A DNA stretch of 64,000 nucleotides from Bacillus changyiensis (GTDB lineage: Bacteria > Bacillota > Bacilli > Bacillales > Bacillaceae): the NCBI RefSeq assembly GCF_027706145.1, contig NZ_JAQFWW010000003.1, positions 124,001 to 188,000 of the forward strand. Direction: 5' to 3'. This document shows positions 25,093-33,792 of the stretch, in pieces. The translations under genes and the position numbers were made by a program. Positions within the stretch are counted from its first letter, which is position 1. The number at the start of each line of letters is the position of its first letter. A model generated the notes under the pieces. That model did no database searches and was not told the origin of the DNA. It saw only the letters and a list, made by a program, of their open reading frames with translations.

Positions 25093-26649
25093 CTATAAAA
25101 CCTTTGTTGTCCATGATTCACAGTTCCATGTTTCTGTTACAATATCCATGTAAAACTCCGGTTCATGGGAAATGAGCAAAATCGAACCTTTATATTCTTT
25201 TAGGGCTCTCTTTAATTCGTCTTTCGCCTCAACATCAAGATGATTTGTCGGTTCATCAAGAACGAGTAGATTTGTTTCCGAATGAATCAGCTTACAGAGT
25301 CTGACTTTTGCTTTTTCTCCTCCACTTAATACAGAAACCTTGCTTTCAATATGGTTTGTGGTCAATCCACATTTTGCTAGAGCGGCACGAATTTCATATT
25401 GAGTAAACGAGGGGAACTCATTCCAGACTTCTTCAATACAAGTATTGTTATTGGTTTGTTTAACTTCTTGTTCAAAATAACCGATATGAAGGTACTCACC
25501 GCGCTCAACTTCACCTGAAAGTGGAGAAATTTCACCAAGCAGGCTTCTCAGTAAAGTTGTTTTCCCAATTCCATTTGCGCCATACAAGGCGATTTTTTGG
25601 CCGCGTTCCATTTTCAAGTTTAATGGACGGGATAGTGGTTCATCATAGCCGATGACAAGATTTTTTGTTTCAAAGATCAGTTTGCCTGATGTTCTTGCTT
25701 GTTTAAAGTGAAACTCCGGTTTTGGCTTTTCAGACGGCAGTTCGATCATCTCCATCTTATCAAGCTTTTTCTGCCTGGACATCGCCATATTGCGCGTACT
25801 GACACGGGCTTTATTACGAGCCACGAAATCTTTTAGCTCAGAAATCTCTTGCTGTTGTTTTTTATAAGCTGCTTCAAGCTGTTGTTTTTTTACTTCATAG
25901 ACTTCGCGGAATTGATCATAGTCACCGACATAGCGAGTAAGCTCCTGATTTTCAACATGATAAATTAAATTGATCACACTGTTTAGAAATGGGATATCAT
26001 GAGAAATTAGAATAAACGCATTGTCATATTCTTGCAAATAGCGCTTCAGCCATTCGATATGTTGCTCATCCAAGTAGTTTGTTGGCTCATCAAGCAGGAG
26101 GATGTCAGGTTTTTCAAGAAGCAGTTTGGCAAGCAGTACTTTTGTCCGTTGACCGCCACTTAAATCTGTCACATCTCTGTCAAGGCCAAGGTCTTGAAGC
26201 CCTAGACCACGGGCAATTTCTTCAACTTTTGCATCAATCGCATAAAAATCATTGTTTGTTAAAGCATCCTGAATGATCCCGACTTCTTCAAGCAATTTTT
26301 CGAGTTCATCTGGATCGACCTCGCCCATTTTGCCGTAAATCGCGTTCATTTCTTCTTCCATCTTAAACAAATAATCGAAAGCATCTCTCAACACATCACG
26401 GATCGACCGTCCACGTTCAAGTACTGTATGCTGGTCAAGGTAGCCAACACGGACTTTTTTTGACCATGCTACTTTCCCTTCATCAGGTTCTAGTTTTCCT
26501 GTAATGATATTCATGAAGGTAGATTTTCCTTCACCATTTGCTCCGATCAAACCGACATGTTCTCCTTTTAGCAATCGAAAGGAAATATCATGAAAGATCG
26601 CCCGGTCACCAAAACCGTGACTTAACTTTGTTACCGATAATAAACTCAT
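25093..26649 (-). CDS. yfmM: ABC-F ATPase YfmM
   Basis: A 518-residue ABC-F protein, identical in length to B. subtilis YfmM. Two ATPase domains are present (GANGEGKS near residue 36 with LSGGQRTKVLLAK and LLLDEPTNYLD; GANGIGKT near 345 with LSGGEKAKVRLCK and LVLDEPTNHLD), joined by a charged linker (KKQQLEAAYKKQQQEISELKD). There is no transmembrane part and no C-terminal coiled coil, unlike YfmR. ABC-F proteins act on ribosomes; the role of YfmM is not well defined. The ATG at 26649 is chosen from the conserved MSLLSVTKLSHGFG start, with GAGG upstream. Confidence 0.9.
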   Translation of the reverse strand: MSLLSVTKLSHGFGDRAIFHDISFRLLKGEHVGLIGANGEGKSTFMNIITGKLEPDEGKVAWSKKVRVGYLDQHTVLERGRSIRDVLRDAFDYLFKMEEEMNAIYGKMGEVDPDELEKLLEEVGIIQDALTNNDFYAIDAKVEEIARGLGLQDLGLDRDVTDLSGGQRTKVLLAKLLLEKPDILLLDEPTNYLDEQHIEWLKRYLQEYDNAFILISHDIPFLNSVINLIYHVENQELTRYVGDYDQFREVYEVKKQQLEAAYKKQQQEISELKDFVARNKARVSTRNMAMSRQKKLDKMEMIELPSEKPKPEFHFKQARTSGKLIFETKNLVIGYDEPLSRPLNLKMERGQKIALYGANGIGKTTLLRSLLGEISPLSGEVERGEYLHIGYFEQEVKQTNNNTCIEEVWNEFPSFTQYEIRAALAKCGLTTNHIESKVSVLSGGEKAKVRLCKLIHSETNLLVLDEPTNHLDVEAKDELKRALKEYKGSILLISHEPEFYMDIVTETWNCESWTTKVL

Positions 26650-26785
26650 GTTTTGCACCTCTAATGTTTTTAGCATTCTCTAAGATTATATCGAACAGTT
26701 GGGGGACAATAAAAGAAAAATTGCGCTACCGCTTTTGTTTTGAGATACTAAGAGCAGAATCAACCAGAGAATAAAGGAGAAAAAC

Positions 26786-27916
26786 ATGACAGATAATTGG
26801 CCATTTTTAAATAAAGTCCAACCATTTATTAAGACAAATTGGGAAGCAACAGGTTTTCAGCAACCGACTGCAGTTCAGCATCACACAGCCGAGCCCATTC
26901 TAGAAGGGCGTGATATCATTGCCGAGTCACCGACGGGAACAGGTAAAACACTCGCCTATGTTTTACCTTTATTGGAAAAGCTCAAACCGGATCAAAAACA
27001 TGTTCAAGCCGTGATCATTGCACCCTCCAGAGAGCTTGTTATGCAAATATTCGATGTGATTGTCGAATGGAAAAAAGGATCTGATCTTAGAGCAGCTTCT
27101 TTAATCGGTGGAGTCAACATCAAAAAACAGCAAGAAAAGCTAAAAAAACATCCTCATATTATTGTTGGCACACCTGGTCGTGTATTTGAACTGATCAAAA
27201 TAAAAAAGCTGAAAATGCATGAAGTTAAAACGATTGTTCTTGATGAGACAGACCACCTCCTGACTCCAGAGCATCGCGGTACGATTCAAGGGATTATCAA
27301 ATCAACCCTTAGGGATCGGCAGCTCCTCTGTTTTTCAGCAACATTAAGGAAAGAAGTCGAACAAGAGCTCAATGATCTGACAAATGAAGCAGAGCTTGTG
27401 CGAATAAAACGCACGAATGAAGAATCAACAAAAGTAAAACATCAATTTCTCGTTTGTGATCAGCGTGATAAAATTAAAATTTTGCAAAAGTTCTCTAGAC
27501 TTGAGGGGATGCATGCACTCGTTTTTGTAAAGGATATTGGCAATTTAACTGTGTACGCTGAAAAACTTAATTATCATCATGTTGATGTTGGTGTCCTTCA
27601 TAGTGAAGCAAAAAAAATGGAGCGAGCGAAGATCTTGCAAGCATTTGAAGCAGGAGAATTCCCGCTTTTACTAGCAACAGATATCGCAGCACGCGGCATC
27701 GACATTCAAGATTTGCCATATGTCATTCATGCTGATTTACCAAATGAAGAAGGCTATATTCACCGCTCTGGGCGAACAGGGAGAGCCGGTAATGAAGGAA
27801 CCGTGATTAGCCTTGTCAACCATGGTGAAGCAGAAAGATTAGCAAAACTAGCTAAGAAATTAGATATTCATCTGCAACCGATTGTTTATGAAAGAGGAAA
27901 AGTGATTGAGAAATAG
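26786..27916 (+). CDS. yfmL: DEAD-box RNA helicase YfmL
   Basis: A 376-residue helicase, the same length as B. subtilis YfmL. Motifs in order: Q motif (TGFQQPTAVQ), Walker A SPTGTGKT, PSRELVMQ, TPGRVFE, the DEAD-box variant DETD in IVLDETDHLL, SAT in FSATLRK, and the C-terminal LLATDIAARGIDI and HRSGRTGRAG. It has only the two-RecA core, with no RNA-binding tail. In B. subtilis YfmL takes part in ribosome (50S) assembly and cold growth. It is divergent from yfmM. Confidence 0.92.
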   Translation: MTDNWPFLNKVQPFIKTNWEATGFQQPTAVQHHTAEPILEGRDIIAESPTGTGKTLAYVLPLLEKLKPDQKHVQAVIIAPSRELVMQIFDVIVEWKKGSDLRAASLIGGVNIKKQQEKLKKHPHIIVGTPGRVFELIKIKKLKMHEVKTIVLDETDHLLTPEHRGTIQGIIKSTLRDRQLLCFSATLRKEVEQELNDLTNEAELVRIKRTNEESTKVKHQFLVCDQRDKIKILQKFSRLEGMHALVFVKDIGNLTVYAEKLNYHHVDVGVLHSEAKKMERAKILQAFEAGEFPLLLATDIAARGIDIQDLPYVIHADLPNEEGYIHRSGRTGRAGNEGTVISLVNHGEAERLAKLAKKLDIHLQPIVYERGKVIEK

Positions 27917-27919
27917 AAG

Positions 27920-27949
27920 ACTGCTCCTTAAATAGGGGCAGTTTTTTTG
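27920..27949 (+). terminator. Rho-independent terminator of yfmL
   Basis: ACTGCTCC pairs with GGGGCAGT around a 7-nt loop, followed by seven Ts. Confidence 0.85.
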
Positions 27950-28120
27950 TCATGACTTAGATTCATTTAATTCGTTTAGTTAGTGGGATTTTATGTTAAT
28001 GTTTAATGTGAAAGGAGTTGATAGAATTTTATGGAATGATATAAAGAGATTTCTCGTTGCTTTTCCAGTGGATGAAGTAGTCGATTCTAGCGGTAAAATT
28101 TTAAGAATTTAATCATGTGA

Positions 28121-28149
28121 TTGACACTTCCTCATATGTGAATTTTCGG
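28121..28149 (+). promoter_or_regulatory. Conserved TTGACA element upstream of copy 1
   Basis: TTGACACTTCCTCATATGTGA at 28121, matching the element at 29354 but with no recognisable -10 at the right distance (TTTCGG), so this copy may be weakly transcribed. Confidence 0.4.
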
Positions 28150-28176
28150 GTGAATCAAAAGAAGGAAGGGATCGTA

Positions 28177-28599
28177 TTGAAAAATAAAAAAAGGACGATC
28201 ATGGTTTCTACTTTGATTTTAGGTCTCATCTTGAGCTTCAGTACGATTGGTCTGGCTTACAGCAAGGGTTACTCCTTTGATCTGGGCTCTGAAATTGCGT
28301 CAAGGACAGGTTACAATTTTAATTTAGACAACAAGTACACGACAATCACAGCAGGAGCAGATTCCTTTAATGTGCGTACTGGTCAACCATCAGCAAACGA
28401 ACAGCAGTATGCGGTTTATATTGCGAAAAAATGGTCTTTTGAGACTCATAACACGGGTATATTAACAACTGGAAGAAGATACACAAAAAATGTAGGTGAA
28501 GTCAGTAGAGGGGACTATAGAGTGCAAGTGGTTAAAAAACTCCCAGCCCCCGATATTCCTGATGTCCATATTAAAGGCGGAGGGAACGTTATACAATAA
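28177..28599 (+). CDS. Small secreted protein, copy 1 (family unknown)
   Basis: A 140-residue protein starting at TTG 28177 (ribosome site GGAAGGG, about 8 nt upstream). It has a typical signal peptide (KNKKRTIMVSTLILGLIL ... GLAYSKG) and a mature part of about 110 residues rich in Ser, Thr, Asn, Gly and aromatic residues, likely beta-stranded: TTITAGADSFNVRTG, KKWSFETHNTG, GRRYTKNVGEVSRGDYRVQV, ending IKGGGNVIQ. There is no cysteine. Copy 2 at 29448 is clearly paralogous and has the same ending. The setting, secreted protein followed by an FtsX-type ABC transporter, is common for bacteriocin-like or envelope-stress modules, but I recognise no named family. Confidence 0.8.
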   Translation: MKNKKRTIMVSTLILGLILSFSTIGLAYSKGYSFDLGSEIASRTGYNFNLDNKYTTITAGADSFNVRTGQPSANEQQYAVYIAKKWSFETHNTGILTTGRRYTKNVGEVSRGDYRVQVVKKLPAPDIPDVHIKGGGNVIQ

Positions 28600-28616
28600 G
28601 ATTAATGAGAGATCAT

Positions 28617-28706
28617 ATGAATTTAGCAACGAATCAAATAGCCAAGTTTTTTGGTGAGGATGCTTCGCTATTCTATGCGGTGCACCCTGCTATATCTGGT
28701 GGTTGA
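28617..28706 (+). pseudogene. Truncated ABC ATPase start (duplication relic)
   Basis: ATG at 28617 encodes MNLATNQIAKFFGEDASLFY and a few more residues, then diverges and stops at 28706. It matches the N-terminus of the intact ATPase at 29880 (LATNQIAKSFGEGASLFY). It ends before the Walker A motif, so it cannot be active. Confidence 0.85.
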
Positions 28707-28859
28707 ACAACGATGGTCGGGGTCGAAAGAGGTTTTTAACCATTGATAATATTGGGAGTTTTGATGGTGATATATAAAATATTTTGTATCCTACGTCAAA
28801 CTCTAACATTTTTGGTCTTTGGTTATTGATCAGCTCTTTAATCTGTGCTGCAGTTCACC

Positions 28860-29125
28860 GTATTGCTCTAATCGCATGCTTTCGGATCTGCCGGCGGCGT
28901 GTCCAAGCTCCTCTACGGTGACCTCGGGTGGTTAAATGGCGCCGCATTGCGGTTCTATATTAAGTACTCGTCGTCCTGCTCGCAGCACCCCGGACACCGG
29001 TACCATCTCGAACAGCCACCAATGCGTGACAATGTTCATCGCTATACCCCTTCCAAGGATAAATCCTCTCCAGGCTTTCAGCCGCAGAGCAAACCGCTAG
29101 TTCACACTGGTGGTTTTAATTGTCA
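28860..29125. other. GC-rich block of foreign composition, no gene recognised
   Basis: Between the two duplicated units lies a stretch visibly richer in G and C than everything around it (for example CTGCCGGCGGCGTGTCCAAG and CACCCCGGACACCGGTACC). One frame is open for 87 codons (28899-29162), but it has no ribosome site and no recognisable protein. It looks inserted. From 28707 to 28860 and from 29160 to 29350 I see AT-rich DNA without genes. Confidence 0.5.
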
Positions 29126-29353
29126 TCATTTAGATAAATTTTGTCAGTTTTTCAGGTGGTAATTGATGTTAATATTTAATGTAAAAGGAGGAGGTGGAAT
29201 TTGATGGGATAACTATATTTTAAAGAAATGTTGATTCCTAAAAAAGTAGATTTGTTTGTTGCTACTTTCATTTGATGAAGTATTCAATAAACATAGTCGT
29301 TCATGTTCAAAATCCTCTATGATGTTTTCATTCTAAAAATCAATAAAATGACG

Positions 29354-29382
29354 TTGACACTTCATCATATGTGAGCTACGAT
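29354..29382 (+). promoter_or_regulatory. Probable SigA promoter of copy 2 and the ABC operon
   Basis: TTGACA (29354-29359), 17 nt, TACGAT (29377-29382), about 65 nt upstream of the second secreted protein gene. Confidence 0.6.
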
Positions 29383-29447
29383 TTAGCTGAATGTTTATTG
29401 TTGTATTAAATTCAAATTTATAGGCGGTTTGGAAGGGAGGAGAGATA

Positions 29448-29861
29448 GTGTTGAAAAATAAAAAAAGGAAAGTCATTGTATCCACTTTGATTTTAGGCCT
29501 TATTTTGAGCATCAGTGCTATTGGCCTGGCTTACAGTAAAGGTTACTCTTTTAATATTCGCTCTTCAGTCACTGGAAGTTACAAGTTTAATTTAAACAAC
29601 AAGTCCACAACTATAACTGCCAATGCAGATACAATTAATGTGCGAACTGGTAGAACATTATCAGATAAACATCAGTATACGGTATATCTTGAAAAAAATT
29701 GGTCTTTTGAAAGTCGTGACACTGGTCAATTAACAACTGGAAGTAGATACACAAAAAATGTAGGGAAGGTCAGTGGAGGAGATTATAGAATAAAAGTGAT
29801 TAAACACACATACTCCGATTATGGGATCAATATTAAAGGCGGAGGGAACGTTATACAATAA
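29448..29861 (+). CDS. Small secreted protein, copy 2 (family unknown)
   Basis: A 137-residue paralogue of the 28177 product. Start GTG at 29448 (GGAGGAG 7-8 nt upstream) or the next codon TTG, which corresponds to the start of copy 1. It has the same signal peptide (STLILGLILSISAIGLAYSKG), conserved core (NFNLNN...TTITA.AD..NVRTG, W.FE....TG.LTTG.RYTKNVG.VS.GDYR) and identical ending IKGGGNVIQ. The N-terminal half of the mature region and the segment before the tail vary most between copies. The intact ABC ATPase starts 18 nt downstream, so this copy is in the functional operon. Confidence 0.8.
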   Translation: MLKNKKRKVIVSTLILGLILSISAIGLAYSKGYSFNIRSSVTGSYKFNLNNKSTTITANADTINVRTGRTLSDKHQYTVYLEKNWSFESRDTGQLTTGSRYTKNVGKVSGGDYRIKVIKHTYSDYGINIKGGGNVIQ

Positions 29862-29879
29862 GATTAATGGAGAGATCAT

Positions 29880-30551
29880 ATGAGCATGATTCTAGCAACG
29901 AATCAAATAGCCAAGTCTTTTGGTGAGGGTGCTTCGCTATTCTATGCGGTGCACCCTGCTTCCATTGCTATTGAGAAAGGGTCTATTAATGTCATCATGG
30001 GAAAGAGTGGCTCAGGAAAGTCTACTTTATTGAGTATGCTTGGAGGAATGGAACAACCTACTAAAGGTCAATTATTATTTCAGCAGCAAAACTTTTATCA
30101 ACTCCATGATGCGGCCCAAGCAGAAATTAGGGGTCAGCATTTTGGTTTTGTCTTTCAAGCTTATCACTTAATTCCTGAACTTTCGGTATTTGATAATATC
30201 ATATTGCCATTGGTGATGAATAAGAAAAAATTCAATATGTCATATATTCGGGAACTTGCAGAGCATTTAGGAATCGAACAAAAACTAACTGCGTTTCCTT
30301 ATCAGCTATCTGGTGGACAGCAACAAAGGACAGCAATCGCCAGAGCAATGGCAAACGACCCGGAGATCATTTTTGCAGATGAACCAACTGGAAATTTAGA
30401 TACAAAAAACAGTCAAAATGTCATGGATCTGTTGGTGAAATTATGTAAAGAAAAACATAGAACTTTGGTGGTTGTTACACATGACGAAAATTTAGTAGAA
30501 GAACCAGATCAGCTATTTTTAATTGAAGATGGTGTACTAAAAACGAGATGA
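29880..30551 (+). CDS. ABC transporter ATP-binding protein (LolD/MacB-type)
   Basis: A 223-residue ATPase with Walker A GKSGSGKST (about residue 41), Q-loop FQAYHLIPEL, signature LSGGQQQR, Walker B IIFADEPTGNLD and the switch His in VVVTHDENL. The EPTGNLD form and the FVFQ-HLIPELSVFDN context are typical of the MacB/LolD/BceA group that drives FtsX-type permeases by mechanotransmission rather than by classic import. It lies between the secreted protein gene (18 nt) and the permease (12 nt). GGAGAG precedes the ATG. Confidence 0.92.
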   Translation: MSMILATNQIAKSFGEGASLFYAVHPASIAIEKGSINVIMGKSGSGKSTLLSMLGGMEQPTKGQLLFQQQNFYQLHDAAQAEIRGQHFGFVFQAYHLIPELSVFDNIILPLVMNKKKFNMSYIRELAEHLGIEQKLTAFPYQLSGGQQQRTAIARAMANDPEIIFADEPTGNLDTKNSQNVMDLLVKLCKEKHRTLVVVTHDENLVEEPDQLFLIEDGVLKTR

Positions 30552-30563
30552 AGGTGTTGTCTT

Positions 30564-33107
30564 ATGTTTTGGCTGAAATTTGCCTTTCAATCATTATTTC
30601 AGAGAAAAAAGCTGTTTTTTGTCATGCTGCTTGTCATTGCCATTTCGATGATCTTTTTGATTATGGTAAACAGTGCAACAAATGATATTGTGACATTCAC
30701 AAAAGAAAAGTCTTATGAAAAATATGGAGAACATCATGGGGTTATCAATGGTTTAACTGATAAACAGCTGAACGAGCTGAAGAACAATTCAAGTATAGAG
30801 AAATCTGGAAGCATCTCATTAGCTGGATATACCGAACATGTTGATCACTCAAATCTGGGAGCAACGATAGGCTGGATGGATCAGGATGCTCTTCAATTAG
30901 GACATATCGGTCTTTTAAAAGGAAGAATGCCTAAAGATCAACACGAAATAGCGATAGAGTCATATTTACAACAAGCTTTCAATGAGGAAAATTCACTAGG
31001 CAAAACAGTTAAACTAAAGATAGGGGGAATAGAAGAATCATTTAAAATAGTCGGCATCATTGAAAATTATTCAGCCAATTGGTCAGCTCCAGTTGATATT
31101 AAAAATGGCTATAATACATACCCGAATATTTTTGTAAATCGAAAAAGTGTTCAAGCGAAATCTAAGATACAAAAAAGTCTCATTTTTTCAGTCAAACAAC
31201 ACAAGGTTGAAGAGATTGAAAATGACTTGTATGAAAATTTTGAAAGTCACTTATCAAATATTGAACAGTTATATGCAAATGAAAACCTTTTTGAAGAAGG
31301 GTTAAAAAAATCTGAGTTAATCGCAATGTTTTGCTTGCTGTTTTCAATCGTCTTAATATTAGGGTCGATGCTCTGTTGCTATCAATTGTTTGAAGTTTTT
31401 TATCGCGACTATCGCAAAAAAATGGCAATCTTAAGAGCTTACGGTGCAAAAAAATATCATTCCTTTCTGCTGATCTTTTATCAAAGCCTTATCCTCATAC
31501 TGATTAGCTTTTTAGTAGCATTTCCAATTGGCATACTTTTCAAAGGGCAACTCCATCCTCAAAGATTGACTGATATGAACGTTTTTTCTTCAATGGTAGA
31601 AGCCGTTCCGATTGTCATCATATGGACGGGCCTATTATTTTGCTCATTATGTTTTACGGGATGGATGATCATGGGGAAAATGAATAAACATTCGATTGCC
31701 CACCATCTGAAAGGAAATCAGTTAACACCTAAAGGTTCTCGTCTATATCAGAAAATCGCCAATTTACCATTCAAATTAAAATCTTTACTCATTCAATTGT
31801 TGTTTCATTGGAAATCAACTGTACTTTTGACGGCAGTTTTGGCATGTTCTATTTTGATGTTCTTTTTTACACAGTTAATTGCTGATGAAACACTGGGTCA
31901 TGATGATCAAAAAACGCTTAATTATACCCTTGCTTCAAAACAAATGATCATTCAAGAGCAAGTAAATGGATTTATGATTGAAACGAATCAATCTGTTTCC
32001 TTTCGTTATCAAACAGCAGATGAACTTCTTCATTTTCCTGGTGTTCTGTATGTTGATAAATACCCGAATACACTTGAAACGACATTGTTGTTGACGAAAC
32101 AACAGCTTTCACCTTATTTTGTATCCTGGATCAATGACAATAAACAGGAAAATACAGATGGAGAAATTTCAGAAAGTATGGTAGATCATTTAAATATTCC
32201 TAAAAACCTCACCCCCATACCAAATGTCAAGTTTGTTTTAGTCAATGATCAGGAACTTAATTATCTTAAAAAAAACTATCATATTGAAAAAAGTGCAGTT
32301 GAAAAATTTGAAAAATCGAAAACTGCATTCCTATTTCTTCCGAAAGCAGCTTTGAAAAATAGAATTAACTCGCAAGACCATGTAAAAATCGGCAGAGTTG
32401 AGCAGACCAAAAAAAATGAAGAGCTTACATTTAAACATTGGGATTTTAAGGTTGGAAAGGTGATCAGTGCACCCTTTCAAATCAAAATGAATCAAGTTCC
32501 GATCGAACGTGACGGAATTACTGTTGCTATTTCTGAAAAGGTTGCACACACGCATCACGTTTTTTCTGGATATAAGCAATTTGTGATTTTTGCAGATCTT
32601 CATATCTCTAAAGAGAATAAGAAAGCACTTACAAAAAAAGCAAAACAAATTGTTGCTTCTATTCCTGGTAGCATGTACGATTCAGATGAAGAGCACAACG
32701 AAAAATATGAGGTCATTTCGAACTATCTTTCAATTCTTGGAATGATCTTATTTTTGACGACAACATTTTATTCGGCTTTATCATTAGCAGCTGTTATGTA
32801 CTCGAAAGCCATACAAAGACAGACTGAACATGCTATATATCGAGCGGTTGGTAAGAGTGTAAAAGCAATTTTAAAAGATTTGCTAATCGAACTAATTGTT
32901 TATTTGATGATCGCGTTTCTCGTCAGCGGTCTGATCATTTGGATGATGATGTTGACAAGCCCACCTGCTTCCGGGGTTTTTCATTATTTGAGGTACTATT
33001 GGTATGCGGTTTTAAGTATTGCTAGTTTCGCTATGCTTTCGCTTCTTGTTCCGTACTACAAAATTAAAAGTATGAGTATTTCCAACTCATTAAAAATTGA
33101 TGAATAA
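30564..33107 (+). CDS. FtsX-type ABC transporter permease (847 aa)
   Basis: A large permease with a duplicated FtsX layout. One N-terminal helix (about residues 10-37) is followed by a long extracytoplasmic region (about 40-250), three helices (about 252-365), another helix (about 415-440), a second extracytoplasmic region (about 440-725), and three C-terminal helices (about 730-840). That makes eight membrane spans. This matches MacB/LolE-like permeases with two FtsX domains, not the ten-span BceB type. Probable role: export or extraction of a peptide or lipid-linked molecule, or signalling of envelope stress; the likely partner is the small secreted protein in the same operon. Confidence 0.88.
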   Translation: MFWLKFAFQSLFQRKKLFFVMLLVIAISMIFLIMVNSATNDIVTFTKEKSYEKYGEHHGVINGLTDKQLNELKNNSSIEKSGSISLAGYTEHVDHSNLGATIGWMDQDALQLGHIGLLKGRMPKDQHEIAIESYLQQAFNEENSLGKTVKLKIGGIEESFKIVGIIENYSANWSAPVDIKNGYNTYPNIFVNRKSVQAKSKIQKSLIFSVKQHKVEEIENDLYENFESHLSNIEQLYANENLFEEGLKKSELIAMFCLLFSIVLILGSMLCCYQLFEVFYRDYRKKMAILRAYGAKKYHSFLLIFYQSLILILISFLVAFPIGILFKGQLHPQRLTDMNVFSSMVEAVPIVIIWTGLLFCSLCFTGWMIMGKMNKHSIAHHLKGNQLTPKGSRLYQKIANLPFKLKSLLIQLLFHWKSTVLLTAVLACSILMFFFTQLIADETLGHDDQKTLNYTLASKQMIIQEQVNGFMIETNQSVSFRYQTADELLHFPGVLYVDKYPNTLETTLLLTKQQLSPYFVSWINDNKQENTDGEISESMVDHLNIPKNLTPIPNVKFVLVNDQELNYLKKNYHIEKSAVEKFEKSKTAFLFLPKAALKNRINSQDHVKIGRVEQTKKNEELTFKHWDFKVGKVISAPFQIKMNQVPIERDGITVAISEKVAHTHHVFSGYKQFVIFADLHISKENKKALTKKAKQIVASIPGSMYDSDEEHNEKYEVISNYLSILGMILFLTTTFYSALSLAAVMYSKAIQRQTEHAIYRAVGKSVKAILKDLLIELIVYLMIAFLVSGLIIWMMMLTSPPASGVFHYLRYYWYAVLSIASFAMLSLLVPYYKIKSMSISNSLKIDE

Positions 33108-33122
33108 TGTGAAAAGGTGTGG

Positions 33123-33710
33123 ATGGTTGTGGCTTCAATGGTTTATTTAGGGAAGGTCGGTTTTGTTTTTGTCTTGCTTTATTTTGTATATGATTTGATT
33201 AAGCATCGAAAACAGACCAGCTTTTTTAGAAAAGTTATTTTTGCGAGCTTTTTGGTGTTTTTATGCGGTGTTTTTCATTATACAATCGGTGGAATTTATG
33301 TTCCTCCGCAGAAAGAATTTGCCCGACTGATTGTGCAGTTGATTCCCTTTTATTTTGTGAGCGACTGGGTCAAGATGTATCAGCAAGGGGGATTTGACTT
33401 CTTTTTTTGGAATGCTGTTAAACTGACGGCACTCAATGTTTTGCTACTTTTTCCATTAGGGGTTTATCTTCGAATTCTCTGGAAAGAAACAACCTTTAAA
33501 AAAGCGCTACTACTGTCTTTTCTGACGAGTTTGATCATTGAAAGCTTACAGCTTGGATTCTCTGCATTAGGTTTGATCGAAGCAAGGTCTTTTGATGTTG
33601 ACGATTTGATGTTAAATACATTTGGTAGTATGTTTGGCTTTAGCCTTTGCCGTTATGTGCTAAGTTTATTGCCAAAAAAACGTTCTTATCATACGTCATC
33701 ACGTTGGTAA
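33123..33710 (+). CDS. VanZ-like membrane protein
   Basis: A protein of about 195 residues with five hydrophobic segments and the VanZ-family pattern: a proline-containing helix NVLLLFPLGVYLRILW, then LLLSFLTSLIIESLQLG and the conserved acidic end SFDVDDLMLNTFGSMFGF. VanZ confers low-level teicoplanin resistance in enterococci; most Firmicute members have no known role. The ATG at 33123 is preferred (AAAAGGTG 5 nt upstream). It lies 15 nt after the permease, so it probably belongs to the same operon, supporting a cell-envelope role for the cluster. Confidence 0.85.
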   Translation: MVVASMVYLGKVGFVFVLLYFVYDLIKHRKQTSFFRKVIFASFLVFLCGVFHYTIGGIYVPPQKEFARLIVQLIPFYFVSDWVKMYQQGGFDFFFWNAVKLTALNVLLLFPLGVYLRILWKETTFKKALLLSFLTSLIIESLQLGFSALGLIEARSFDVDDLMLNTFGSMFGFSLCRYVLSLLPKKRSYHTSSRW

Positions 33711-33792
33711 AAACTGAACTGTGTTTTAGTTCATAATGATTTGGCAATAGATCAAAACTAACCGTACATATTTAAAAATGGCGGTGAAAATG

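Larger units (their letters stand above)
27992..29959 (+). repeat. Diverged tandem duplication (two units)
   Basis: Unit 1 (about 27992-28690) and unit 2 (about 29166-29959) share in the same order an upstream segment (TTAATGTTTAATGTGAAAGGAG versus TTAATATTTAATGTAAAAGGAG), a TTGACACTTC.TCATATGTGA element, a secreted protein gene, and the first 25 codons or so of an ABC ATPase gene. Homology in unit 1 stops after GCACCCTGC (28690), so its ATPase copy is cut short. The units are separated by about 470 nt, including a GC-rich block. Confidence 0.85.

Noticed and set aside
28899-29162. An 87-codon open frame in the GC-rich block
   Set aside because: No ribosome site, no recognisable protein, and the composition differs from local genes. 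Kept as foreign-looking DNA, not as a gene.
28177-29861. Identification of the small secreted proteins as lactococcin 972 family bacteriocins
   Set aside because: The transporter context is similar, but I cannot see the aromatic and Gly-rich signature of that family well enough to name it.
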